Source of the DNA: Fischerella sp. PCC 9431
Lineage (GTDB): Bacteria > Cyanobacteriota > Cyanobacteriia > Cyanobacteriales > Nostocaceae
Assembly (NCBI RefSeq): GCF_000447295.1
Contig: NZ_KE650771.1
Coordinates: 815,151-879,150 of the forward strand
DNA: 64,000 nt
Direction: 5' to 3'
In this document: positions 39,849-48,481 of the stretch, piece after piece
Layout: every line of letters starts with the position of its first letter
How positions within the stretch are numbered: position 1 is the first letter of the stretch
The notes under the pieces: model-generated
Told to the model about the DNA's origin: nothing
The model's input: the letters and a program-made list of their open reading frames with translations, nothing else
Database searches by the model: none
Program-made: the position numbers and the translations under genes

Positions 39849-39977
39849 GAGTTCACCTAACACTAAAATTCAATACGTTTCAGATAAGCATATACAAAAA
39901 CGCCTACACGACTTTCAGAAAGTTTAGTCTGTATAGGCAAATTTTGGCGGTTTTGTTGTAACTTACACTCACCAAAT

Positions 39978-41438
39978 CTAAGCAACTGTTTCAGCAGTAG
40001 TAATTTTTTCCTCAGCAACTTCTGGTAATAAACGCTTCACACCTTGTTTCACAAATCCCTGCAAAAATCCCACCTGTTGGTTTTGCTGAAATACCTTTTG
40101 CAAAGTTTGTCCTAGTACCTCAACATTAAATCCATTAGCTGAATTGACTGCTACTTCTTGTTGTTGGAAATATTCTATCAAGCTAAGTCCAGCTAACCGG
40201 GTGAGATAAGCTGCACTCACACCTTGAACTGCACCACCAGCAACGTATGTGACAGCGTGACTCTTGAGAACAGTACCAATAACTTTACTAGAAAGTTCAA
40301 CTAAACCGAGTTTTAGCATCAAGCTACCCATTTCCCCAGCTACGGTTTTCGCCTGTTCCAGGGAGAATTTTTGGTGATAAATATTACCTAAATCTACGAT
40401 CATTTGGGCATTTATTGCCACAGTCGCCAAAATATCCAAAGCGGGAACAGGGTTAGCAAAAGCAGCAGCAGCAGCGATCCATTGATATTGTTCAATCACT
40501 GGGTTAGCGCGATCACATCTTACCTGATTCAAGTAAGTTTTAGCTTCAGCTTTCAGCAACAGCGTTTTTCTCATCGTAGTCGCCCACACCAGCTGCTGTC
40601 CTTGCTGTGCTAAAGTTTCACCTAGTTGTTGTGTTAGTTGTTCAATATCTGGCGCTGGTTGTTCCATCCACTCTTGCACAGAACCATCATCGTTGTGCTT
40701 ACGGACTTTCACTGCTAGGGGAGAAGTTGAAGTCGCTACTATGTTATCCCGCATTCGCTGTTTTAAAGCCAGCAAGATACTAGCGCGTTCATCTGCCAAA
40801 TATTGATCTTGTTTATTGAAAACCAGCATCAGACGGTGTTTTTCTGCTTGTAGTTGCTGGATAGTTTGAAATTCCGTATCTGTCAAATCACCGTTTGTCA
40901 GAAACAGAATAAAATCATTTGCTTTTGCTTGTGCTAATGCAGCTGCGTCTGAATTTTCACTAGCTTCTATAAATAAAGGCGCTATTTCTTGTAGACAAAT
41001 TTTACGTCCTATTCCTGGACACCAGTTAGATGTTAATACTTGAATTAAGGTGGTTTTACCCACCGACTTACCACCAGTCACAGCTAGATGAATTTCTTGT
41101 CTATCTAACTCGGTATAAAGTTGAGGAATTCTTTCTCGCAATTGTGCTAAGGCGTGATGATTTTCAGCTTCACCTGCGAGATAATTAATTACAGTTTCAG
41201 TTTTAGCGATCGCACTTTCTACAGTTTCTCGATCCACAGGTAAACTATCGAGTACATGCGAATCCTGTTTAGTGCGATTTTGCTTCAACAACCACAAACC
41301 ACCACCAACCAATAACAAACTCAGGACACTATATTCTCCCAGTTGCACTATCGAATGATGCCAACTTTGGAAAATCCACAGAGAGAACGATAGTCCTAGT
41401 CCTCCTACTAATATTGGTCGCTGCAACTTCACAACCAT
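39978..41438 (-). CDS. DUF697/YcjF-type GTPase membrane protein
   Basis: A 486-residue protein with two N-terminal hydrophobic helices (8-24, 36-52), a GTP-binding domain (115-260: G1 GGKSVGKT at 122-129, NKQD at 208-211 as G4) and a C-terminal DUF697 helical membrane region (320-430; NPVPALDILATVAINAQMIVDLGNIYH). Cyanobacterial proteins of this kind are membrane GTPases of the Era/dynamin-like set with unknown role. It is a solitary gene. Confidence 0.85.
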   Translation of the reverse strand: MVVKLQRPILVGGLGLSFSLWIFQSWHHSIVQLGEYSVLSLLLVGGGLWLLKQNRTKQDSHVLDSLPVDRETVESAIAKTETVINYLAGEAENHHALAQLRERIPQLYTELDRQEIHLAVTGGKSVGKTTLIQVLTSNWCPGIGRKICLQEIAPLFIEASENSDAAALAQAKANDFILFLTNGDLTDTEFQTIQQLQAEKHRLMLVFNKQDQYLADERASILLALKQRMRDNIVATSTSPLAVKVRKHNDDGSVQEWMEQPAPDIEQLTQQLGETLAQQGQQLVWATTMRKTLLLKAEAKTYLNQVRCDRANPVIEQYQWIAAAAAFANPVPALDILATVAINAQMIVDLGNIYHQKFSLEQAKTVAGEMGSLMLKLGLVELSSKVIGTVLKSHAVTYVAGGAVQGVSAAYLTRLAGLSLIEYFQQQEVAVNSANGFNVEVLGQTLQKVFQQNQQVGFLQGFVKQGVKRLLPEVAEEKITTAETVA

Positions 41439-41619
41439 GATTCACCGCGCTTTTTGGATTATTTCTCCTCCAGAATAGATCAAAAATTGCCTTTAGGAAT
41501 TGAACTGGTAATACAACACAATTTTCTTTACAGCAATACAACCGATTTTGATCCCTCCGAAAAATTTAAGTTACATTCTTGCGGCTTTAAAATAAAAAAA
41601 ATGCGATCGCTTTTCTCAA

Positions 41620-42042
41620 ATGCCAGCCAAAGACTTTTATCATGACACTGTGAAAAATGCCTTAATTCACGAACAGTGGATAATTACCCACGATCCACTG
41701 ACGCTAAAATTGGGAAAGAAAGATTTTTATGTCGATTTGGGTGCAAGTCAGTTGTTGGCAGCACAGAAAGTGGATCATAAAATCGCAGTGGAGATAAAAA
41801 GCTTTACGGGTCGATCAGATATCTCTGATTTAGAGAAAGCATTGGGACAGTATGTACTATATCAAGATATATTGACGGAGGTAGAACCAGAACGGGAGCT
41901 ATATCTAGCTATTCCTAGTAACGTATTTGAAGATTTATTTGAAGAACCTATAGGTAAACTGTTACTCAAAAATCGACGATTGAAATTGATTTCGTTTGAT
42001 CCTAAACAGGAGGTTATCAAACAATGGATAATTCCCAACTAG
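41620..42042 (+). CDS. xisH: XisH family protein
   Basis: A 140-residue protein of the XisH family, named for control of fdxN-element excision in Anabaena but found in many cyanobacterial copies. The start MPAKDFYHDTVKNALIHEQW and the core KKDFYVDLGASQLLAAQK ... KIAVEIKSF give the PD-(D/E)xK-like nuclease fold (Asp in YVDLG, E-x-K in VEIKSF). It ends inside the next gene (19-bp overlap), so XisH and XisI are made together. No fdxN-type element is visible nearby. Confidence 0.93.
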   Translation: MPAKDFYHDTVKNALIHEQWIITHDPLTLKLGKKDFYVDLGASQLLAAQKVDHKIAVEIKSFTGRSDISDLEKALGQYVLYQDILTEVEPERELYLAIPSNVFEDLFEEPIGKLLLKNRRLKLISFDPKQEVIKQWIIPN

Positions 42043-42365
42043 ATTATTACCGCCAGGTGATTGAAACGGTATTGAGTGAGTATGCGGCGATACCTTATTC
42101 TTATGCACCTATAGAATCTGAGGTAGTATTTGATCGTACACGCGATCGCTACCTATGGATGGATCTCGGTTGGGATGGCGATCGCCGCGTGCATGGCTGT
42201 TTGGCGCATCTTGATTTGATTGATGGTAAGATTTGGATTCAACGAGATGGGACAGAAGAAGGAATTGCAGCAGATTTAGAACGAGCAGGAATTCCTAAAG
42301 AGCATATTGTACTTGGATTTCGTTCACCAGAAATAAGAAAATATACAGGTTACGCTGTAGCTTGA
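42024..42365 (+). CDS. xisI: XisI family protein
   Basis: The 113-residue partner of XisH. Family marks are LDYYRQVIETVLSEYA, VFDRTRDRYLWMDLGWDGDRRVHGCLAHLDLIDGKIWIQRDGTEEGIA and LERAGIPKEHIVLGFRSPEIRKYT. The exact role is unknown; the conserved overlapping pair suggests a two-component complex, possibly toxin-antitoxin-like or a recombination accessory. It faces the kinase-FGE gene tail to tail with 17 bp between. Confidence 0.93.
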   Translation: MDNSQLDYYRQVIETVLSEYAAIPYSYAPIESEVVFDRTRDRYLWMDLGWDGDRRVHGCLAHLDLIDGKIWIQRDGTEEGIAADLERAGIPKEHIVLGFRSPEIRKYTGYAVA

Positions 42366-42382
42366 GAATCAGTTATCAGTCC

Positions 42383-44158
42383 TCACACAATAAACACAAC
42401 CAACCGAAAACCAAGGCCGTGGTTACGTTCGCCTGAGCCGTACCTATGACGATCCGCCGACCGACAAGCCCTTGGAGAGCTACCCCAGGAACCGCCACGT
42501 AGCACTCGTCTGTTGTCAGTATTACTTACCAACCACGCACTTCCGTCAGTAGGTGCGCCTTGATAATTTTCATGATAGTAATCTTGACACCACTCCCACA
42601 CATTGCCGTGCATATCGTACAAACCAAAAACGTTGGGTGAGAAATTGCCTACATCTGTTGTCTCTAGGCGATTTTGACCTTTTGGTGCAGAGGCGTAAGT
42701 AAAGTTTCCGTTGTAGTTTGCTAGGTCAGCAGTAATTGTTTCACCAAAATGGAAGGGTGTATCAGTTCCCGCACGAGCTGCATATTCCCATTGTGCTTCA
42801 CTAGGTAATTTATAGGTGCGTCCCGTTTTCTTACTCAACTCTTCACAGAATTTTACGGCGTTATTCCAAGATACCTGTTCTACAGGTCGTTTTTCCCCTT
42901 TAAACTTGGAAGGGTTGTTACCCATAATTGCCTGATATTGTGCTTGAGTAACTTCATACTTACCCATGAAAAACCCAGGAACTGTTACTTCAGGTTGAGA
43001 CCCTTCATCGTCATCTCTTTGTGCTTCCCCTGCTGGCGAACCCATGAGAAATTTACCACCTGGTATCTGCACCATTTCCAATTTGACACCACTCCCCAAG
43101 TCTTCGACAAAGTATTTTGCTTCACGGTTGTCGCGGTTGGTAATATTTCCCCTTGCATCGACGGTGACGGTTTCAAATTGAAAGGTTTGTAGAGGTGGAG
43201 TTCTTGAAGTGATTGTTTCTAAAATGCGTTCTCCCACAATTGCTAAACCAAATCCAGCACCGACTAAACCCAAAGTTTGAATCATTTTTCGTCGTGGTAC
43301 TTGTGGAGTTGGAGGAGGAGGAGGTGGTGGTGGCGGAATTAATATTTGCAACGCTTCTGTTGCTGTTTGATAACGCTGACCATGATTAGACCGTACCATG
43401 TTGGTTAAAACTCCTGCCAGCCGATCGCCAACATTTGTCCACTGCCGCCAAATAACTTCCCCTGTGGTAGAATCTTCTGGTAATTGGTGAGGATTTATTC
43501 CTGTCAGTGCTTGAATACCCAGCATTCCCACTGCATAAACATCACTACAAAGATTGGGTTTTCCTTTGGCTTGTTCATTTGGCATATAGCCAGGAGTACC
43601 AATACAAACTGTAGAAGTTATTTGTCCTTGGCTGATTGTCATTCCTTGAATTTCTTTGACTGCGCCAAAGTCAATTAGCACTAACTTGCCATCTTGACGA
43701 CGACGCATGATATTCTGCGGTTTAATATCCCGGTGAATAATTTTGTGTTGGTGAACAACTGCTAAAACTTCTAAAATTTCCTGTACCAGTTTCACCACTT
43801 CTGCTTCACTAAGCTGCTTCCCTGGCGTTAGTTCTGTGCTTAAATCATGTCCATCAACAAATTCTTGAACTAAATAAAATTCTCCGTTCTCTTCAAAGTG
43901 AGCAAATAACTTGGGAATTTGATCACTCAGTTGTCCTAAACGGTAAAGAACTTCTGCTTCTCTATCAAATAAATCTTTCGCCAGTTGCAAAACCTGCGGA
44001 TCGCGGTTTTGAGGATAAAGTAATTTAACTACACGCTTGGGTTTGGGATTGGTAGGTATATCTAAATCTTCTGCTAAATAAGTTTCGCCAAATCCACCCT
44101 TTCCTAAGAGTGTGATGATTTTGTAGCGACTACGAAGGATTATGTCAGCCGGAAGCAT
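42383..44158 (-). CDS. Ser/Thr protein kinase fused to FGE-sulfatase (C-lectin-like) domain
   Basis: A 591-residue fusion. The Hanks-type kinase domain occupies 12-272: GKGGFG (19-24), Lys45, HRD at 142-144, DFG at 163-165 and the APE-like region GTPGYMP, all intact. A poly-Pro run (275-283) and one transmembrane helix (293-309) follow. The FGE-sulfatase/SUMF1 domain (355-590) contains FLMGSPAGEAQRDDDE, YEVTQAQYQAIMG, LPSEAQWEYAAR and FGLYDMHGNVWEW. The last 35 residues (RRVLRGGSWGSSPRACRSADR ... GFRLV) have the shape of a DGR-diversified variable region. It probably senses a ligand through the lectin-like part and signals by phosphorylation. Confidence 0.93.
   Translation of the reverse strand: MLPADIILRSRYKIITLLGKGGFGETYLAEDLDIPTNPKPKRVVKLLYPQNRDPQVLQLAKDLFDREAEVLYRLGQLSDQIPKLFAHFEENGEFYLVQEFVDGHDLSTELTPGKQLSEAEVVKLVQEILEVLAVVHQHKIIHRDIKPQNIMRRRQDGKLVLIDFGAVKEIQGMTISQGQITSTVCIGTPGYMPNEQAKGKPNLCSDVYAVGMLGIQALTGINPHQLPEDSTTGEVIWRQWTNVGDRLAGVLTNMVRSNHGQRYQTATEALQILIPPPPPPPPPTPQVPRRKMIQTLGLVGAGFGLAIVGERILETITSRTPPLQTFQFETVTVDARGNITNRDNREAKYFVEDLGSGVKLEMVQIPGGKFLMGSPAGEAQRDDDEGSQPEVTVPGFFMGKYEVTQAQYQAIMGNNPSKFKGEKRPVEQVSWNNAVKFCEELSKKTGRTYKLPSEAQWEYAARAGTDTPFHFGETITADLANYNGNFTYASAPKGQNRLETTDVGNFSPNVFGLYDMHGNVWEWCQDYYHENYQGAPTDGSAWLVSNTDNRRVLRGGSWGSSPRACRSADRHRYGSGERNHGLGFRLVVFIV
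42398..42502 (-). other. Candidate DGR variable region (VR)
   Basis: These are codons 553-587 of the kinase-FGE gene, from RRVLRGGSW to GLGFR. Positions that are usually Asn (AAC/AAT) in family members here read Gly, Ser, Ser, Ala, Asp, His, Tyr, Gly, His, Gly and so on, while the scaffold codons (GGSW, PR, CRSA, R, GFR) are fixed. That is the pattern left by adenine mutagenesis. No template repeat or reverse transcriptase is in the window. Confidence 0.5.
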
Positions 44159-44319
44159 AAATTATGACCCAACAGCAGAGGATTTGGCTTTGCTGTGCTT
44201 ATTTTGCCAGATTGGTTTCTATTTAAGCAAGGTTAAAAAATAGGGGTGTGTGGGTATAAAGGTGTAAGAGGATGTTTGAAAAGTTTTGGGCGAATATAGT
44301 TTTACTACTACACAAACCA

Positions 44320-44434
44320 AGCAAAGGGTATAAACCCTTTGCTAATAGCGCAAGTAGTCTGAAGACGACTTTATAAAATCAAACAGTCTGCTTCAGCAGA
44401 CTTGAGCTATGAGACTGCGATTTCAATCGCAGGC
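44320..44434 (+). repeat. Dyad multi-hairpin element, copy F
   Basis: Hairpin GCAAAGGG-tataaa-CCCTTTGC is followed by CTAATAGC, hairpin AGTC-tgaaga-CGACT, a spacer, the perfect hairpin AGTCTGC-ttca-GCAGACT, then GCTATGAG and hairpin CTGCGAT-ttc-AATCGCAG. The module order equals copies B and E, but every stem has a different sequence. Confidence 0.75.
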
Positions 44435-44499
44435 GTTTTTTGAACATTTGGGATGCTCCCCGTAAAGTAAATTTTGCGACTGGTAAACTAACTTTTCTG

Positions 44500-44657
44500 A
44501 TATCTTGCACTAACCCCATATCCCGCCTCAGAATTAATTCTGAGGCTAATAGCATAAGTCCGTTAAAACGGACTCAAACACTGTCCTAGTCAGATTTATC
44601 TGACTTTAGTTATTAGACTATAAATTTATTTATTGGCGGGATGAAAAGCTGATGCAA
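44500..44657 (+). repeat. Dyad multi-hairpin element, copy B, inside the tandem array
   Basis: ATATCTTGCA, CCCGCC, hairpin CCTCAGAA / TTCTGAGG, CTAATAGC, hairpin AGTCCGT-taaa-ACGGACT, CCTAGTC-AGATTTATCT-GAC hairpin, TTATTAG, and GGCGGGATGAAAAGCTGATGC. It is about 85 percent like copy A at 5623. It separates one tandem unit (44473) from the rest of the array (44664 on). Confidence 0.8.
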
Positions 44658-44663
44658 ACGAAA

Positions 44664-44955
44664 CTTTTGCGACTCGTCAACTAACTTTTGCAACTCGCAA
44701 ACGAAGCTTTTGCGACTGGTAAACTAGCTTTTGCAACTCGCAAACGAAGCTTTTGCGACTGGTAAACTAGCTTTTGCGACTCGCAAACGAAGCTTTTGCG
44801 ACTGGTAAACTAGCTTTTGCGACTCGCAAACGAAGCTTTTGCGACTGGTAAACTAGCTTTTGCGACTCGCACACTAAGCTTTTGCGACTGGTAAACTAAC
44901 TTTTGCAACTCGCAAACGAAGCTTTTGCGACTTGTAAACTAACTTTTGCGACTCA
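44664..44955 (+). repeat. 43-bp higher-order tandem array (7 x 43 bp)
   Basis: Fourteen half-units starting CTTTTGC alternate between a 21-bp type (CTTTTGCGACTGGTAAACTA then G or A) and a 22-bp type (CTTTTGCGACTCGCAAACGA then AG). Starts are at 44664, 44685, 44707, 44728, 44750, 44771, 44793, 44814, 44836, 44857, 44879, 44900, 44922 and 44943. Period 43 is not a multiple of three, so it is not a coding repeat. The array ends abruptly in a CAGGGCTGTTTCATT element end. Confidence 0.92.
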
Positions 44956-44979
44956 GGGCTGTTTCATTTTCATTCAGTC

Positions 44980-45032
44980 CGCCTCAGAATTAATTCTGAG
45001 GCTAATAGCAAAACTCGGTTAAAACCGACTGT
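44980..45032 (+). repeat. Dyad multi-hairpin element, copy D (partial)
   Basis: CCGCCTCAGAA-TTAA-TTCTGAGG, CTAATAGC, then ACTCGGT-taaa-ACCGACT. Against copy B the second stem shows a paired change: C to G on one arm and G to C on the other. The second half of the element is missing. Confidence 0.75.
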
Positions 45033-45229
45033 TGATTGGTAATGTTGTCCGTTTGAGAGGACCTAAACTATTAGCCGGTGAACTTGAGTTTCGGGCGGTT
45101 TATGTCTAGGCTGAAATAGCCTTGTAAGTATCCAAGCAAAATTAATTACACATTCTTCATCTTCCCGTTCCCTGTTAAGAGTTCCCTGTTCCCTCACCTC
45201 CACGAATGAATTTAATTTTGTGCGACTAC

Positions 45230-46591
45230 TTATTGTGACCTATGTGTTACAATCATTCGCATTCCCGCAGGTGTCGCTACAGTTAAACCCCGACGCACTG
45301 GACGTACTGGACGTTTATTTACTAAAGCAACTTGATAGTGAAACACAATCGTTGCTAGTACTATTTTCATTTCATACATTGCAAACGCCATCCCTACACA
45401 ACGACGATTTCCACCACCGAAGGGTAAAAATTCATAAGGGGAAAATTGTCTTTCTAAAAAGCGTTCTGGTTTGAATTGTTTTGGTTGTGGGTAGACTTGT
45501 TCGCGATGATGCGCCATGTAAATACTCGGAACTATAACCGTACCTACTGGCAATTTATAACCGATAATTTCAATCGGAGATTTCACAACCCGAAAGAAAG
45601 CAGTCATGACTATTGGGTAAATTCGTAACGTTTCTTGACAGACTGCGGTGAGATAGGGTAGCTTGGCGATCGCATTTGGTTCTGGATTCTCTCCCAGGCT
45701 ATCTAATTCTTGCAGTAATTTTGTTCGTATTTCTGGTAGATAATCAAGCCAATAAAAAGCCCAAGTCAAAGCCGAAGCTGTGGTTTCATGTCCTGCAATT
45801 AACAGCGTCATTAATTCATCACGTAATTCTTCGTCTGACATCGCTTGTCCATCTGTATCACGCGCAGACATCAATAAACTCAGAATATCTTGGCGATTTT
45901 CAAGAGATTCCGTCCGACGTTGGCGAATTAAACCATAAATAATTTCATCAATTCGTTTTTTGCGCCTTTCCATTATTGCCCAAGGACTCCATGAGCCATA
46001 ATCTTTTTGCAGAAACGGAAAAAAGAAACCAGCTGACATTAAGGGAGAACTAAGTAATTCCAAAAAAGTAGAAATTAATCGCTGGAGTTCTTCTAAACGC
46101 TGTCCTTCTTCCAAACCGAATACTACCCGTAAGATTACCCGCAAGGTGATTGCTTGCATAGAGGCGCGGATATTAAATGGTTTACCAACTTGCCATTTAT
46201 TACTTATCTGTTGAGCAATTTCACGGATGGTTTCACCATAAGCACGCATCCGATCGCCATGAAAAGGAGGTGCTAAGAGTTGACGTTGGCGTTGGTGGCG
46301 ATCGCCATCTTGTAAAAGTACAGAGTAATCCCCGAACATAAATCTTAACACTCGATTTCCTCTACCCACTTCAAAATGGCTAGGATTGGCGGTAAAAATT
46401 TGCTCTAGTGCTTCGGGTTGACTGAAGTAGATTAGAGGAGGATTATTTTTGTTCTTACCCCACAGAGTAAAATTGTCTCCATAGACTTTGGCAAAATCTT
46501 CAACGTATTTGACTGGTTGAAAAAGCAATTTCAGTCGTCGCTGTAATTGGGGTATGTTGGGGCTAACCGGGAAATTTTGAGTTACTGTCAT
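45230..46591 (-). CDS. Cytochrome P450 (CYP110-like)
   Basis: A 453-residue P450 mono-oxygenase. The start is ATG 46591 ([15 protein letters not shown]); the frame stays open upstream but that part overlaps the divergent ParA gene and has no family match. Signatures: I-helix AGHETTAS with the acid-alcohol pair replaced by E-T-T, ETLRIYP (ExxR), PERF, and the heme loop [10 protein letters not shown] with Cys near residue 398. Length and N-terminus ([25 protein letters not shown]) fit the CYP110 group of cyanobacteria, thought to oxidise fatty acids or terpenes. No ferredoxin partner is adjacent. Confidence 0.93.
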   Translation of the reverse strand: MTVTQNFPVSPNIPQLQRRLKLLFQPVKYVEDFAKVYGDNFTLWGKNKNNPPLIYFSQPEALEQIFTANPSHFEVGRGNRVLRFMFGDYSVLLQDGDRHQRQRQLLAPPFHGDRMRAYGETIREIAQQISNKWQVGKPFNIRASMQAITLRVILRVVFGLEEGQRLEELQRLISTFLELLSSPLMSAGFFFPFLQKDYGSWSPWAIMERRKKRIDEIIYGLIRQRRTESLENRQDILSLLMSARDTDGQAMSDEELRDELMTLLIAGHETTASALTWAFYWLDYLPEIRTKLLQELDSLGENPEPNAIAKLPYLTAVCQETLRIYPIVMTAFFRVVKSPIEIIGYKLPVGTVIVPSIYMAHHREQVYPQPKQFKPERFLERQFSPYEFLPFGGGNRRCVGMAFAMYEMKIVLATIVFHYQVALVNKRPVRPVRRGLTVATPAGMRMIVTHRSQ

Positions 46592-46697
46592 AACTACTTT
46601 TTTATCCAGCACTTCTGGATCTATTGTGACGATTTCATTTAATATTGGTGTCACACAACGCGGTATATTCGGTGAAGAGAGCATCGTAAAATTATTT

Positions 46698-47330
46698 GTG
46701 CCTAGAATTATTGCTATCCTCAACGGTAAAGGGGGGGTTGGGAAAACAACTACCTCAATCAACTTAGCTGCAACTTTTGCAGAAGCACAAAAAGTTCTTC
46801 TGGTGGATGCAGATGTTCAAGGATCTGCTAGCTGGTGGTATAGGCGTAGTCAAAACGGTATGGGATTTGATCTATCTCAGGCGACAGATCCCCAAAACTT
46901 AGCTCGTCTGCGTAAGATAGAAGGATACGATTTAGTGGTGGTCGATACACCTCCAGCATTACATTCTACAAGCTTAAAAGCGGTAGTTGCGATCGCAGAC
47001 TATTTAGTTTTGCCCACACCGCCAGCACCGATGGATTTAGCTGTTCTAATTGATACAGTTAGAGAAGCAGTCACTCCTACAGGTATTGCCCATCGTGTGC
47101 TTCTGACTAAAGTAGATACACGTAGTTTGGGGGAAGCATTGGAAGCACAACATACACTTATGCAGTTGGGTATTCCAGTTTGTAATGCTTTTATCCGTAT
47201 TTACAAAGCTCACGAACGAGCAGCACTAGAGGGTGTGGCGATTACTAAATGGCGAGGTAAAAATGCAAATGAGGCACATTCAGACTACCGCCGTGTAGCA
47301 GAAGAATTACAACGTGACTGGAGAAAATAG
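46698..47330 (+). CDS. ParA-type ATPase, candidate McdA
   Basis: A 210-residue ParA/MinD-type ATPase. The start is GTG 46698 ([12 protein letters not shown]), where ParA proteins normally begin; an earlier in-frame GTG at 46626 overlaps the P450 promoter. The Walker A motif KGGVGKTT (11-18) has the signature lysine, the A' motif is [12 protein letters not shown], and the Walker B is VVVDTPP. Such ATPases position plasmids, chemoreceptors or carboxysomes on the nucleoid. The coiled-coil gene seven bases downstream is the natural partner, and ccmK3-ccmK4 lie about 3.8 kb away, which favours a carboxysome role (inference). Confidence 0.9.
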   Translation: MPRIIAILNGKGGVGKTTTSINLAATFAEAQKVLLVDADVQGSASWWYRRSQNGMGFDLSQATDPQNLARLRKIEGYDLVVVDTPPALHSTSLKAVVAIADYLVLPTPPAPMDLAVLIDTVREAVTPTGIAHRVLLTKVDTRSLGEALEAQHTLMQLGIPVCNAFIRIYKAHERAALEGVAITKWRGKNANEAHSDYRRVAEELQRDWRK

Positions 47331-47337
47331 AAATATC

Positions 47338-47970
47338 ATGGCTACTAGAAAACGTGTTGCTGATGTATTACAAGAAGAAGCACATAAAATATCATCACCA
47401 GAAATAGAACCAGTAATTGATGTTGCTGCTGAGGAAGTACCAGAGGAAACTAACTCAACTACAGAAGAATCTGCTGCTAAAAATAAACGCGCAACCCCGA
47501 CAAAAGCTGATTTAGAAAATACTATCAATCAGTTACAAACATCTCTGGAAGAAACACGCCAAAACGAAGAAAAATTCCAACAAAAACTGAGTGATTTAGA
47601 ATCAAGTTTATCTGAAAAAAATACAGCTATCAAACAGTTGCAAACATCTTTGGAAGAAACACAACAAAATCACAAAAATCTACAAACAGAAATTAGTGAC
47701 TTGCAATCAGCCTTATCTGAAAAAGATAAATTAGTAGAACGTCTCACAAAAGACCTAGAAGAAGCCAAGCAAGCTGCTGTACAACTTGCACAAGCTAATT
47801 CTCAGCTAACAGAAGAGATTAATAGTTTAAATAAGTCTAAAAAGGAAAAAGAAATTCCCAAAGCATTAACCTATAGAAAATCATACCGCGCACCCGCACC
47901 ACAAAGAACACCACCTCAACCACCTACTGAACCCGCAGATAATTCTAATCAAATGTGGTTGCTTGATTAA
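47338..47970 (+). CDS. Coiled-coil partner of ParA, candidate McdB
   Basis: A 210-residue hydrophilic protein. It has a basic N-terminus (MATRKRVADVLQEE), an acidic disordered stretch (26-65), a long Glu/Gln/Leu coiled coil (70-170) with internal duplication of NQLQTSLEETRQN / KQLQTSLEETQQN, a basic Pro-rich tail (SYRAPAPQRTPPQPP) and the last residues NQMWLLD. The single Trp four residues from the end recalls McdB proteins, which share a near-C-terminal Trp. No DNA-binding ParB fold is present. A MITE sits directly behind the stop codon; its target duplication contains that stop. Confidence 0.75.
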   Translation: MATRKRVADVLQEEAHKISSPEIEPVIDVAAEEVPEETNSTTEESAAKNKRATPTKADLENTINQLQTSLEETRQNEEKFQQKLSDLESSLSEKNTAIKQLQTSLEETQQNHKNLQTEISDLQSALSEKDKLVERLTKDLEEAKQAAVQLAQANSQLTEEINSLNKSKKEKEIPKALTYRKSYRAPAPQRTPPQPPTEPADNSNQMWLLD

Positions 47971-48064
47971 AGGGAAGCATCCCAATTTTGCAAATACCTT
48001 GTACTTAAGGTTGTGCCTACAGCGTGACAACATATTTACACATTTGGGATGCTCTTGATTAAAG
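47962..48064. mobile_element. 81-bp MITE with 11-bp duplication at a stop codon
   Basis: CTTGATTAAAG occurs at 47962-47972 and 48054-48064. Between them the ends AGCATCCCAA (47976) and TTGGGATGCT (to 48053) are inverted repeats that continue imperfectly for about 20 bp. The left duplication includes the Leu-Asp-stop codons of the candidate mcdB gene. A lone related end is at about 44447-44460. Confidence 0.8.
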
Positions 48065-48091
48065 TTAATTAAGTTAAGAACAAAAACATCA

Positions 48092-48481
48092 ATGGCACAA
48101 ATCAAAATATATGGCACTGCTTGCTTTATTCGTCAATATCGCAGTGCTATATCTGATGCAATTCATTCTTCTATAGTGAATGCTTTAGCCTACCCCCAAG
48201 ATAAACGCGCTCATCGCTTTTTTCCTCTTGAACCAGAAGACTTTATTTATCCATCAGGACGTTCCGATAGATATCTCATCATAGAGATAAGTATGTTTGA
48301 AGGGCGCACAACCGCAACCAAGAAAAAACTGATATATATGTTGTTCGACAGCTTATTAGAAAAAGTTGGAATAACAGCAAACGATGTAGAAATCACAATT
48401 ACAGAAACCCCAAAACATAACTGGGGTATCAGAGGAAAAACAGGAGATGAATTGGAACTAAATTATAAAGTAGAATTGTAA
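48092..48481 (+). CDS. Tautomerase/MIF-like family protein
   Basis: A 129-residue protein of the tautomerase superfamily as found in cyanobacteria. Signature stretches are HSSIVNALAYPQDKRAHRFFPLEPEDFIYP, YLIIEISMFEGRTTATKKKLI and VEITITETPKHNWGIRGKTGDEL. The catalytic N-terminal proline of classic tautomerases is replaced by Ala2, so the chemistry is uncertain. Located after the MITE, it may originally have been co-transcribed with the ParA pair. Confidence 0.85.
   Translation: MAQIKIYGTACFIRQYRSAISDAIHSSIVNALAYPQDKRAHRFFPLEPEDFIYPSGRSDRYLIIEISMFEGRTTATKKKLIYMLFDSLLEKVGITANDVEITITETPKHNWGIRGKTGDELELNYKVEL

Larger units (their letters stand above)
44159..45229. other. 1.07 kb repeat-dense intergenic region
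   Basis: No gene here. From left to right: unique leader (44159-44310), dyad element copy F (44320-44434), a MITE-like end TTTGGGATGCTCCC (about 44447-44460), one isolated 21-bp unit (44473-44493), dyad copy B (44500-44657), a 43-bp tandem array (44664-44955), a lone CAGGGCTGTTTCATT end (44954), dyad copy D (44980-45032), and about 190 bp without clear features except TTCCCTG heptamers near 45170. Confidence 0.75.

Noticed and set aside
44664-44955. CRISPR-like array
   Set aside because: Units follow each other without variable spacers and alternate between two near-identical forms.
46592-46762. N-terminal extension of the P450
   Set aside because: The extra 57 codons overlap the ParA gene start and lack similarity to P450 N-termini.
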